Of a DNA stretch of 64,000 bases, positions 10,910 through 22,200 are shown one piece after another (position 1 is the first letter of the stretch; each line of letters begins with the position of its first letter). This DNA comes from Hirundichthys speculiger (lineage: Eukaryota > Chordata > Actinopteri > Beloniformes > Exocoetidae): assembly GCA_018398805.1 (NCBI GenBank), contig JAGFBZ010000289.1, positions 4,977,001 to 5,041,000 of the forward strand, in the 5' to 3' direction. The notes under the pieces were generated by a model that was not told where the DNA came from, did no database searches, and was given only the letters and a program-made list of their open reading frames with translations. The translations under genes were made by a program, and so were the position numbers.

Positions 10910-11003
10910 AGGGCCCGGGCGGGGTTTGATCCCCAGATTCTCAGGTGAAAGTCACGCACAATTGCCAGTCAGCCAAAGGCATATCCCCTGAGCCATGTAG
11001 CCA
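10910..11003 (-). repeat. tRNA-like / pol III promoter-like segment
   Basis: On the minus strand a TGGCTCAGGGGA block (10984-10995) resembles an A box. GGGGATCAAACCCC (10921-10934) resembles a B box. Spacing of about 50-60 bp is plausible for a tRNA-derived sequence. It may be a decayed tRNA pseudogene or SINE head caught inside the Harbinger element. No cloverleaf was confirmed. Confidence 0.35.
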
Positions 11004-11051
11004 GGACACGTCATCAATCGGAGGTCAGTGACAGGACCTCACACTGTCACA

Positions 11052-11216
11052 TTACGAATTTACACGATCTGCAATTTTTTGCCAGCACTCCTCTCTGGCT
11101 TTATTCGCACCAACAGTTTTGCTTTTGGCCATAAAGATTTCTTTGAAATCCTCATAGCCCTGCATTATTAAAACCTGTTCCTCCTGACTGAAATATACGG
11201 ACCGCCATCTATCCAT
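11052..11216 (-). pseudogene. Harbinger Myb/SANT-like DNA-binding protein, first-exon fragment
   Basis: Starts at the ATG complementary to 11214-11216 and runs 54 codons to a TAA. It reads MDRWRSVYFSQEEQVLIM, then KSKTVGANKAREECWQKIADRVN. This is the N-terminal half of the Myb/SANT-like domain (trihelix type, with the conserved W in ECWQKIA) that accompanies Harbinger transposases and helps target them to the nucleus and to the element ends. The end reads AATTC|GTAATG, so a splice donor may once have ended an exon here. The rest of the domain is missing. A longer open frame upstream to 11306 lacks a domain match. Confidence 0.75.
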
Positions 11217-11640
11217 TTGATCCGGAAGAGGCGTCAAATGACGCGTCAAACGCCCCCTTTCGTGTGAACGCGCACAGAGCAGAAAGCAGAAAGCCGCGGT
11301 TAACAAAGATAGTTGACAACCACCGTCGTGGTACCGGTTATCTCTGATCGCGAGTTTCAGGTTTGTTAAGCCAGCTCACCCAAAGAAAGCCTGGCTGTGT
11401 CGAACTTGCTTCGTAGTACACCCCTCAGGTCTGCTGTCTCGTGTCCTGTAAGTACACTGTGGATTTTTGGTTTTGTTTTGGACTTTGTGTTTTTCCCTTC
11501 CTGTGTGGATTACTTTTGTGGATTTTTTTTTTAGGTTTTTTTGGACTTTTGGTTTTTATTTTTTGTTGAATAAATACTTTACTTTTGTTGTACTCCCGCG
11601 CCTGGGTCCTCCATTCTGCCTCACAACTGACAATTTTGGA

Positions 11641-11998
11641 AGCAAATCTTTAGTGCTTTAGTAGCCATAGGCGTCACAAGCACTATATTTCAAAATCATT
11701 CATTTTCAGTAGACAGCGGTCACAGCACTTCTCAATTTAAAAAAATCAGGGAAAGGGGAAACCCAAGTGTCATGAAAATGGTATCTACTGGGCGGCAGTA
11801 CAGGTCAAAACCAGTCGTTATCGCTGCATTCGGGCTTTTGCACAACATGTTAACTTCCAGTTTTTAAGCGATGATACTGATTTGGAAGGTGCCAATTTAG
11901 CGTGAGATTAAGGATGAAGTGGAGAGCTGAACAAGCTGAACCTCACAAGAAATTACAGGGTATGTTCTTGTCTATTCTGCTACGAACAGAGACACTGA
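11641..11998. other. Non-coding stretch after the LTR-like sequence
   Basis: No element end or domain recognised. It may belong to the same unit as the open frame that follows. Confidence 0.4.
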
Positions 11999-12304
11999 CA
12001 GCAAGACGAGCAGCAATTCACTCTATTTTGCCTGGAACAACTGGAGGAAGCCATAGCGGAGAGAAAGACTGCCGTCTACAAAGCCCCGGATGAATGCGAG
12101 TTCTGCCCGCTTATACATCATATTCTGCAGTCTTCGGATTGCTCCGATGATGAAAAAACAGCGACTCAGAAAGAGAGTCATAAGAGTGAATTTTTAAAAG
12201 AATTCAAATCTCATAAATTTCATAGCACTTTGAGAACCACATTAAAATTATCCATCTATGTAATACAGTCTGTTATAGAGAGACTGTTCTGTATAAATGT
12301 CTGA
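11999..12304 (+). pseudogene. Unrecognised stop-free frame of about 100 codons
   Basis: Reading from just after a TGA at 11996-11998 the frame stays open to a TGA at 12302-12304. It has no ATG at its beginning. The peptide includes FCLEQLEEAIAERKTAVYK, then DECEFCPLIHHIL, SSDCSDDEK and ESHKSEFLKEF. It is charged, with two close cysteines (CEFC). I do not recognise a family. A broken transposon or retroelement gene is the most likely source given the neighbours. It could also be chance. Confidence 0.25.
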
Positions 12305-13248
12305 TGCAAAAGTGATGCTTTGTTAAATATGCAAGATGAAGTACCATGTAACTGAGCCATGCGAATCATCAAATACCAGCACATGCTTTGTTTGGAAGTG
12401 GTCAAAGTTCTGCATCTCATCTCAGAGATCAAATCCACATCAAATTTTAAGCTAGTGACATCCACTTTTGCGGGCACTAGCATACTTGCGAGTGTTGTAG
12501 GCAGAGCATAAGTAATATTTCTTACATGAATGGAGCAGGTGGTGAGCATTATGATGGCGTTCCTTTAGACAGGCAGCTTTAAAATGATTAAGCTGCTTCT
12601 GTGTGCATCTGCTTGAAATTAAGGTTGTTTGAAAATTTAAATTTGTGTGGTAAACCTGCCACTTTTTTCCCCACCCGTTGACTGTGTGTGTGACATGACA
12701 GACGCGAAAGCTTTATTAGCATTGCAGTGGTAACTATGGGGGATGGGGAGAGAATCCATTAAGACCCAATGCAACACATCAGTACACCAGTTTTCCTATT
12801 TAACTCTTCAGATTAAATGATGCATAGCTGAAGCTTCAAAACCATGGCCTGGAAGGATGTTGTTTCAACTAATCATTTTATGTGCCGACTTAAAGCATTT
12901 CAACATAAATCAAATGAACAAAACTTATTTGCATCTGGCAGATGTAATCTCCATCTTTCTCTCTGCTAGAATCAGAAAAGTAATTTCCAAAATAAAAGCA
13001 CTTTTGAGCACTTTAAACAGACTTTGTAAATAGTCACCATTAGCAGAGGAAAGCAGATTTCTAATATTTCCCTGTTAGCCTAAATGTATATTTGTGCTGA
13101 AATTAACACATTTTGGATAAAAGACCTTAATAGGAGATTTAAAAAGAAAAAAAAAAGACAGAAGTTTAATTATTACATTTATCCTGAAGATAAGGTAAAA
13201 GATACAGTTCTATCTATAGGTGACATGTGCACATATCTACCCATCTAT
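12305..13248. other. Non-coding stretch, nothing recognised
   Basis: No convincing coding frame, element end or RNA. The minus-strand frame at 12256-12549 shows no domain character. Confidence 0.5.
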
Positions 13249-13273
13249 ACACACAGACACACACACACACACA
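13249..13273 (+). repeat. (AC)n microsatellite
   Basis: ACACACAGACACACACACAC-type run with one G interruption. Confidence 0.9.
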
Positions 13274-14910
13274 ATATCACCAATGCAAACACCACAACAC
13301 TCACCACAGTTTGCAGTGCCCGGCACACATTTAATATGACGACATGTTCTTGAAAGCAGACAGTGCTTAAAGGAAGTTTATCTTAAGAAAGCAACAAAGC
13401 TAAACTAAAAGCAGTATGCAACAAAAGATAAAGCTTGCACACACTTCTCTTATAGTCACACAGTGAATATAGACTTATTCTCCCCAGATGCTACATTAAA
13501 GAGAACAACATGAGGTGCCACTTCCTTAGAGAGATTAGTGGTGACGCAATGAGAAGAAACACAAATATGAAGAAAACATAGTAACATTACTGGTTTTGCA
13601 GTCAATACTACTTCACCAGCTCCTACTCTTCCTATGTGCTATAGCATTTCTGTTATGTGAAACCACATGGCCAAAAGAATGTGAATTAAGTCTGTGGACT
13701 CTCAGGCCAAGAGTGTAAACCATGCTCATAAATCCCCTGTTACAACCCACACTCTTTTGGCTTTCCAGAAGATTTTGAGGTTAGGCCTGATGCTGCAAAA
13801 GCTGGGTGGTAAAATTCAATCTGAGTGCCAGCTGATCCCAAAGGTGGACACTGGATGAAGGTGACGGCTCTAACCAGCCACTTCCAAGTCCTTATAAAAA
13901 AAATGAAGTTAATGCTTTTTATAGAGACATCAGGAGTGTATTCAGTTCATGTTGAAATAATAAAGAGTCTTCCCTTAGCCGTCTCTACAAAGCAGAGGAA
14001 GTCCTGTGAGCAGGAACATCTCCGGTGCTCCATCTGCATCTACAGAACACATTAATATGGAGTGGCTGCTTGTCGCGTGTATTTTGGAAGAGTTGCAAAC
14101 TCATACATAATTCACTACGCTATAAACAAGCTGAACATGTGAAACAAAAGAAAGTAGAAGGCCCCTGCAAATAGCTGGATCACTCAATTGGTTCAGACCT
14201 GATACAACATGTGTGCTTTCATCTTCTCTTCAGCAGTTTCAAAACACATGAACTACTATCATTTTAAAAATACTGTTAAACATAATGGTAAAGCCAATAA
14301 AAGTACAATAAAAGCAGGAGGGGTACCTCTGCTTCCGTGGAGTAGCGGTAAATCTTCCGGTGCTGGTGTTGTCCTGCCACTGCTTTTGATCTACTGCATC
14401 TTTGGTTTCCCAGCTATAGAGTGACGCAAAAGAAGCCCTTCAGAGAGCTGCAGAGAGCCCAGAAAATCACCGCGTGGACTCCTCTCACTCTGGAGGAGCT
14501 GCATAGTTTCTGTTGCCTCCAGAGAGCTAACATTATACAGCATCCCTCTCAGTCTGGTCTCACTCTAAACTGCTACCTTCTGACAGCAGGTGCAGATGGT
14601 AGCAGTCTCAAAAAACAGTTTTTATCTTGGCACTGCACAAGCATAAAATGGTGCTAATATGTAATATTTTCATGCTGCGCGCTTTGTGTAACTTACATTG
14701 TGAATAAGGTAGCTACAAATTTTTTTGTTGTAATGTAGCCTGTGTTTTTATCTTTCCTGACTTAAAGATATGTTTTACATAATTGTTGGCTTTTTTTCTT
14801 CACTTTTTAACCACTGACATCGTTTACATTCCATATTTTAACTTCTAAAAAGTCAGAGAAATACAACACCAGTGACAAGCTGTGATTTTCATTACTAAAT
14901 CATCTTTTAT
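13274..14910. other. Non-coding stretch, nothing recognised
   Basis: Contains A- and T-runs only. Frames at 13825-14055, 14209-14424 and 14421-14657 have no domain-like features. Confidence 0.5.
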
Positions 14911-15323
14911 GCAGCGCCATCTGAGAACCTGAAGATCAAAAGCATCCAATATTGATTTTCCTGACTTGTCCCGAGAGCACAGGGATTTCTCCGTATTCTG
15001 GGAATCTCTGATGATATTCTATACTGTAGATGAGATATTCAAAGAATTTTCAATTTTACACTGTGGAACATTATTCTGAAATTGTTTAACAATTTGTAGA
15101 AGCTGTTTTTTTTTTTTTTTTTGCAGAGTGGTGAACCTCTGACCATCTTTACTTCTGAGACTCTCTAAGCCTCCCTAATTTCCTTTTTTTTTAATTATAG
15201 CCAATCATTTCACTGACCTGTTATCAGTTAGCCTAGTTTGCTGCAAGATGTTCCTCCAGATGTTTCTTTTTAGTACCACTTACTTTCCAACCTTTTGCTT
15301 CTCATGTCCCAATTTTTTTCTTT
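14911..15323 (+). repeat. Decayed dispersed DNA repeat, class unresolved
   Basis: Resembles a common fish repeat. The recognisable blocks are GAAGATCAAAAGCATCCAAT, ATTTTACACTGTGGAAC, GTGGTGAACCTCTGACCATC, TTTAGTACCACTTACTTT and the end TCATGTCCCAATTT. A T-run sits at 15103-15122. The end block CCCAACTTTTTT is shared by several DNA-transposon families of fish, so a DNA transposon is the likely class. No transposase frame is readable. Confidence 0.45.
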
Positions 15324-17572
15324 TTTTTAAAAAAAATTAAGGTTGTAAAAGGTTTTAGTTGCTCGTTTTTTAAAAATAATTTTATCCTAGAAAGCTATAT
15401 TTAAAATCCTTCAAAGGGCTTCTTTTTAAACAAAGTCTTAGGGGTAAAGCTGCATGCGAGATGGTTATCTGAGAAATAAAGGTGAAATGCTTACCACTGT
15501 CAACACCTACACAACACTTCTGAGAAAGACACACACACAGTACCATGAATACGCCTTAGGTCACCAGAAATACAACTGCCAAATTTGAACGATTGAGATT
15601 ACAGCGAATGGCACAATGCCTATGATGATGTTGCCAAGCAACAGGGGCTTACTTAGGCTCCCCTCTAACCTAACCTGATCTTCAAAAGTGAAGATCTCCA
15701 AAATGACACTTCACTGGAACATCAGCTGGTTCCCTTCACAACACCTGCTAAGTCTGCATTCATTATTGTGGAATTATCCTCGGATTTAGAAACGCACGGC
15801 CTCTTGGGTGAATTAGTGAGAACACGTATATAAATTGTGTGATTCCTGGTTTACTGTGAATCAGCAGGGCAAAGATGGACTTGGAAGAACTGTACCCTTC
15901 ACTCTGTTAATTACAACAGTGAAGTTCTTCCTTCAAAGAAGCTGAGAATGAGAGAAGAGTTAAAGAGTCGTGAAGAGGATGCTGATGATAGAGAGGATGA
16001 GGAAGATGGACACATGGAACAGAAGCCAGAGCAGGAGGGAAAAGATCAGCTCCATCACTCGTCTCTGCTCAAGTCTTCATTTCCTTTTTCCAAGTCTCAA
16101 TTGGTTATAGCATCTTCTCTCCTGCACCTTCATCATGTTCTCCTCTTATAGAGCTCATACTTGCTTACTTTTCTCCTGTTTTCACCTCTCTTTTTCATCC
16201 TTCCCTCCTTTTCTTTTATCTCGCTTTATTCCATATTTATTTCTTTCTCCCTTGGGCAAATGGAGAGGTGGTTGAGGCTCCTTTAGGGCCTCATTAGGTG
16301 ACTGCTCTGTTTGCTGCTTCATCCCAGGAAGGAGGAGGTCGCTGTGCTCTTTCTTCTGTGGGGATCATCTATATCTAGAGGCGGGCTGCTGTGTTTCTCC
16401 TCACTGAGCCTGAGGAACAAAGGTCCTGTTGCATGCAGGGATTCTATATTTTACAACAGGAAGGATCCCACCTGAATATAAACAACTGACTATTTCTGTT
16501 TTATATTATTACTGCTAATCAGAGGTCATCTTTCTTAGTCTGTTTCCTTACAGACACGCTTTGTGTAGCCACAAAGCAAAAACTATTTCAACTCAAAGTC
16601 TGTTCCTTGTGAAATATTGCTGACAAAACTTGCTGCACTGCTTTGCCTTTAAGTCACCACATTATTCATTTCCATGTTTTGACTTAACAGTATTATTATG
16701 AAATATGTATGTGATAGGATTTAGTATTTCGAGTCCTGAAAACGGCTTCCTTCAAGGGAGTTTTTTTCTAAGTTTGGCTCGCTATGACATCATAGAGGGC
16801 GGATTTTTTTTGTATGGCTGAAAATGAGAAAAGAATGACCACTTAAACTCATTTGTAACAACACAGCAAAAAATCTGCAACTCCATTTTTTGTGCTACAG
16901 ACTAAGAAAAGTATTATATAAGTAAAGCATTTTTGACACTATTTACATTATTTTAGGCTTGATTTTCAATTTCCAGACAGAATTAACTGGTAAACAACAA
17001 ATGCCCCAGACACAAAACTTCAACTGGCAGTTGCTTTAACTCTGGTTCATGAAGCTCACACTGACATGTACGAGACTCGTGACAGCACGTCACAGGGTTA
17101 CAGAACCTGGATGAATACCACAAACATGTAAGCATCAAACATTCTGGATATGTCAAAGAAAGTAAAGTGAAATTGAGCAAAATTTGGCTAAAATTTGTGA
17201 AAAAAAAAAACAAAAACCAAAAACCCATGCCAGTTCAATATTTCAATCATGCTGTGTTTAAAGAGTCTTGAAAGAAAGAAGATGAAACTCTCAGTTCTCT
17301 TCATAACCAGATTAGCAAAACAGGCTGAATTAACTACCAAGATAAAGACCAAGCATGATGCTGAAACTATGGTTTTAGTTTAGAGCCACAAAACAAATAA
17401 ATTAGAAACACCCATCCTGTCATGAATTCATTTTTACCATTTTCTTAAGAATCAGTTATACTTACAAGTTAAAAGTCAACATTGAGCTCGATTACCAGCA
17501 CCTAAAAGTTCAAATTCAAGTTCAATTATTTATTATGTTAGAGATTTGGTCTATTTCCTCCAGGTCCATCAG
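15324..17572. other. Non-coding stretch, nothing recognised
   Basis: Mixed AT-rich sequence with poly-A/T runs. The frame at 15948-16151 is an acidic low-complexity stretch (purine-rich) without a domain and is not called a gene. Confidence 0.5.
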
Positions 17573-19237
17573 CAGGGCATAAAATCGCAGCTAACTGGTC
17601 GCCAAATGCGACCAAAATTTGACCATTTCGACCGTCTTTTTCTGCCTTGTTGCCAGTGGCAAGGGCCACAAAATCCACCATCAACTTACAAAAAAAATGT
17701 TTTTTTTTTTCTATGATTTTTGCTCGTTTGTCATGTGGCACCAAGGCAAACATATCTAAATAATTTAGAAACAAAGTTTATTTGGCGAAAAGTGGCCATG
17801 TTTGGGTGCACATCGCATCACATCAAAATGTGCTTTCATGTGTTACCGTACGACCTCTGGTCTCCGAACTGTAGTAGGGAAACCGCTGTACTGTGCTATT
17901 CCAGTCTTGTGACAAGCGGGTAACACGCCAGTGAAAACAAAAGAAAAAGTCCGGTTTTCTCTGCTTGGAACAGCACTTTATTCAGGAACTGACAACGTTA
18001 CAGTCTGTATTTTTTGGCTCCTGTCAGTCAACGGAGGAAGCAAATCCATAACACTCGGCCGCTGCCCATGTTCACTTCACTTTCTCCATTCAGCCACACC
18101 TCACAAACTACATTACCCATCAGGCTACCCCCCTTAAAGGGCCAGACTGGCTTACAACACATGCTTGTAAATGCTTCTGAAATGTAGTGATAGTGGGCGA
18201 TAATAGGGGTTTTTCATACGTGATCTGTCAAAACTTTTCTATCACCATATATACATTATATAGGTAGACCCACAAGCTATTCTTGATCATATTGACATTA
18301 ATAAAAAAAAAAACATTTCAAATAAAACAAAAGTGGACTGATTAAATTTCCTATTGAAATTCTGTCTATCACCTCCCATCATACTGATCACTAACTGCAG
18401 TGTATGCTAAATTGCTTCATTTGTTGTGGGATTTTCTCCTGAAACCGACACACTTTCCTTTCGGTTGTTGCCGTCAAAATGCAAAGAGTTGAGATCCATT
18501 GAGACGACGGGGGATGGGAATTTCCTGTACAACTCTGTTTACCTCGTTCTGAAAGGTGAAACACAAGATGATTTTATCTTATGTTTAATATAATGAAAAA
18601 ATTGCTGAATTAGCTGGGGTTTTTTTTGTCCATTTCACAGAGACATACACACAGAAGTAAAACAAACAGAACAATATAGATGATATAACTCACATGCAGC
18701 ATAGAACAAGTAACTTTCGTACGTTTGCTTTTTATAAATGATAATTCCAAATTGTCTTTGCATTGTTGCTAGGTGATCTGAGTTCATATTTTGGCTTCAA
18801 ATGTAGTATTGACAGTACAAGTAAGTCTGTTTCAAGTTTGTGTAACATGCTGGGAGTCTAAAATGTCAATCCACTGTGGGACTTCATGTGGGCAAAAAAA
18901 GCTACTGCATGACTGTAAACAGACTTCCAAACTTGTAGCTTCTTTCATGCAGATTCCAGTTTTTCTCCAGGAAGCTTAGATCTCCTGGCAGATATAGTGC
19001 AGAAGTTTCATAATATCACACTAGTACAATAGTGTTTCCCTGATGGATTTACTGAGGATGTGCTGGATGTGCTACTACAGATGGTAGAGGCCATTGAAGC
19101 CATTGAGCGTCCATGATGATGTAAGCAGTCTACGGGGGCGTATGGGGCGACGAAAAACACTGGTGACCAAAATTGCTAGCTAGCTACCAACTTGGTAGCC
19201 AAGGGCTACTTGGTAAAAATTCTAGTTTTATGTCCTG
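17573..19237. mobile_element. Candidate DNA transposon defined by weak inverted ends
   Basis: Left end CAGGGCATAAAATCGCAG. Right end complement CAGGACATAAAACTAGAA. These match at 11 of the first 13 positions. Immediately outside, ATCAG occurs on both sides (17568-17572 and 19238-19242). Inside there are GGTCGCCAAATGCGACCAAA at the left and GGTGACCAAAATTGC near the right. A minus-strand frame (17538-17774) reads into the left end without a recognised domain. A hAT origin is possible, but a 5-bp duplication would be odd for hAT, which makes 8 bp. Boundaries and class are tentative. Confidence 0.3.
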
Positions 19238-19242
19238 ATCAG

Positions 19243-22200
19243 CTATGTCTGTGCCTCAGTGTTGCACGTCTGTTGAAATAAGAACTCGTATTCCTGAGAA
19301 AAATGTGTTTCTAAGACTTCAAAGATGTTCGATCCCATACTTTCGTCTCTCTCGTTTCTCATTATTCACCGTCATCATCTTTTTGTTTTTTTGTTTTATT
19401 GAATTGTGAGACTTCAACCACACTGGTGCTTTTCTTAGTATCTCACTTGTCAGTGTAATAAGAAATCATAATTAGCTTTGCCTGTTGTGCTGTCTTGCCT
19501 GTTGCATAATAAATCTAACACTTAATTAGCAACTCATACACATAAAATAAACAAAGAAAACCATTGACTAAATGAAATACTGTGGCTGCACTTTGAAGAG
19601 CTACATTTCAATGGCTTAATCATGAAGATTTCTGTGGTAGGGCAGGGGATTAAATAAAACTCAGCAATCCACCTCAAAAAATTGCATTCTTTATTTAAAG
19701 AAAAAAAAAAATATAAAAATCAATGTTTGTGGCATTAATTTTCATTTTTTTGCAGCACAGAAAGATTACCACCAAACAAATATGGCACAACAAATGAAAG
19801 CTCAACCGTCTTCTTATTTTTTTTTTTTTAATTGTGCCACCTCTCCTGTCAAACTGCTCAAGTTAAACACATTTTTCAAACATAAATTACTGATAAAATG
19901 AACAGAACAAACTTTTAAATGCATGACCAAATAAGTGATAAGTGAGTACACTCCCTCCTGTCTTAGGTCTTCAAACTCTCCAGTGATTTCCAGCAGCACT
20001 GCCACCATTGTTAGAGGGAAGAAATGAATCTTTTCAGCGCCTGTCACTCATTTCATGTGTGAAAAGAAGAGAACAGTGTGACGGCAAAAGCAAGCCAGAA
20101 TTGCTGGATCTCACGTCTCACACCTCTCAAGTGTAAGAAGAGGCTTTTTTAGTGTAGCACAATATCATCATCAGTCAAAGCGTGCACACACGCGCACACA
20201 TGCACGCACTCCTTCTGTCCATTATAGGAATCAACAAACAGTAATTACTGCACCGCAGGGGTAAGAGAGTGTTCAGTGTTTTGAGTGTTGCCCATAGGGA
20301 AATAATATAAATGCACAAATCCCCCCATCAACCACTGCTGAGAGTCCCATCTGTCAAGTCTCCCAGTGTTGCCATAAGGTAAAGGGAGGTGACCTGTCCA
20401 GCATGGGACCAACTCATTCAACAAGGTCCCTGTGGGACACAAACTCACACATGCACACACTGGCTTTACATGTATGGTCCGTGAATCAATGAGCTCATTG
20501 AACACAGGAGGCAAATGCTTTTAAATGTTAAACACAAGAAGCCCAATAACACAAGAAAAACATGAAATGCAACTGTGTACAAAATTAGTATTTTAATTGG
20601 GAACCATCTAATAAAATCTTAACTACAAATTAGACCGACTAGACCAGCCTTGGTGACCTTTTGGCGTTGGTCTGCAGACATTAATTGAATTTATAAACAA
20701 GTCGCCCCAAAAATGTACACACAGTGCATCTGGTGTATATTAAGCCCGCAATGATTAGCTTGATTTTTTTTTTTAAATTCTGAATATCATTGTGGTTTGT
20801 TCAGACCACAGCAGATGTACATCTAGTCTGCTTGAATTTTGTGTTAATCTACTGAACAAATTATTAACTGGGAAACTAATCAACCACAGACAGATGTATA
20901 TGTGAAATACAGGAATACTGTGCCTCGGGCAAGCAAATGCACACAAACCATATTACACAGCAGAAGATTAGATGGTTTTCAGACAACCTTTCATTTAGAC
21001 ACACACCTTATCACTGAAAGAGTGTGGACGTGACAGACCAACGCTGATCTTTTGAAATCAATTATTAACGGCCACCATCAGCACTTAAAACGAGTCAGCA
21101 GGAAGCAGATTTATCTTCTTGAACCTTATGTTGGAAAACTCACCATTGTTATCCTTGTCAAATGCATTAACTTCATCTATTCATCTTTTTTATACAGAGG
21201 TCAGGAAGCGAGAGGAAACTGCTCTTGACTTTAAAGGTGATGTTTTCAGTGCAAATGCAAGGAGTCTCTGGAGAGTATTTGTTTTATTTTATGTCTTTAT
21301 TTTATTTGAGGCTCTCATTTGCAACTGTTGCTGTTAAACTGAGCAAAAACTGAAGTATACAAACCATACTGATAGCTATCATAAAAAGGCCAAACAATAA
21401 ATAAGGGTGAAGAGAAAAGGCTGAAAATGTTCGTCTTTCAAAGAATTATAACAGTAATCACAGGCATTTAGGAATAAAATCCATTCAAACATTTGCTTTG
21501 CTGCTTTAATACCTCCGCCATAGTCAGTTGGCAAGATCATTTATTTGTTTCATTTTGTCTGAATGTTGCATTGAGATGTTCTGGATGTTTTGAGGGTTCT
21601 TTCATGCCTGAATATATTAATGCATGTAAATTACAAGAACTATAGCCAAACGCTAAAACTTAACACGTTAGGACATGCAGTAAATACAACCTCCTTAAGA
21701 GAAAGAAACCGATAGTGATACAGTGCACTTTGGAAAAGTTAATAACATCACCCATGACAGCCACAATCTTTATTCTGCAGCCACGCAACGTGACACAGCA
21801 CCTGCATGGTAAATACAACAGCTTTGGTGCATTGATTTTGTTGAATGAGTTGGAGAAATCCAAAAAAATGGAAGGGATAAATTGCAAGTTTAAAATGCTT
21901 GATAAAGACAGCAACAACCCACAACCAGCACCAGTGCACGGACAGACCAGCTTTGTTCAGAGACTGTGATGAACTGACTTTCTCTGTTTGCCATTCTGAC
22001 TTCACAATGCGGTCACGGCAAAGTCAGAAAGTACACTGAGAAAAAGTATAACTAATTTTAACAAACAGAGTCGGACAGAAAAGGCTTATCTTGACCTCTG
22101 CTAAAACAAAGGCAGTATGTGGCATTACTCCTTTTGAAATGGAGGCATATTTGATGTGTTGATAAAATGGCCATTAACAGTAATACTGTGCTAATAAGTG

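Larger units (their letters stand above)
9954..11427 (+). mobile_element. Internally deleted PIF/Harbinger DNA transposon
   Basis: Ends are inverted repeats: TGAGGGGTATACTACGAAGC at the left and its near-complement GCTTCGTAGTACACCCCTCA at the right, one mismatch in 20. Inside are remnants of both genes typical of animal Harbinger elements, pointing toward each other: a transposase fragment on the plus strand and a Myb/SANT-like fragment on the minus strand. The DDE catalytic core is absent, so this copy cannot move itself. The exact target duplication (usually 3 bp, TWA type) could not be assigned. It appears inserted in LTR-like sequence. Confidence 0.85.
9766..11640 (+). mobile_element. Probable solo LTR split by the Harbinger element
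   Basis: Left part (about 9766-9953) and right part (about 11428-11640) join into LTR-like sequence: T-rich upstream section, TATTTAAGTC as a TATA-like site at 9921-9930, and a polyadenylation signal AATAAA at 11569-11574 followed by the motif CCTGGGTCCTCCATTCTGCC. This layout (promoter, T-rich region, AATAAA, GC-richer end near CTGACA) fits a fish LTR, probably Gypsy-type. No gag or pol, primer-binding site or target duplication could be fixed, so the ends are approximate. An alternative is another T-rich dispersed repeat. Confidence 0.4.

Noticed and set aside
15948..16151. Acidic open frame (MREELKSREEDADD...)
   Set aside because: Purine-rich low-complexity stretch, no domain, no splice or promoter context.
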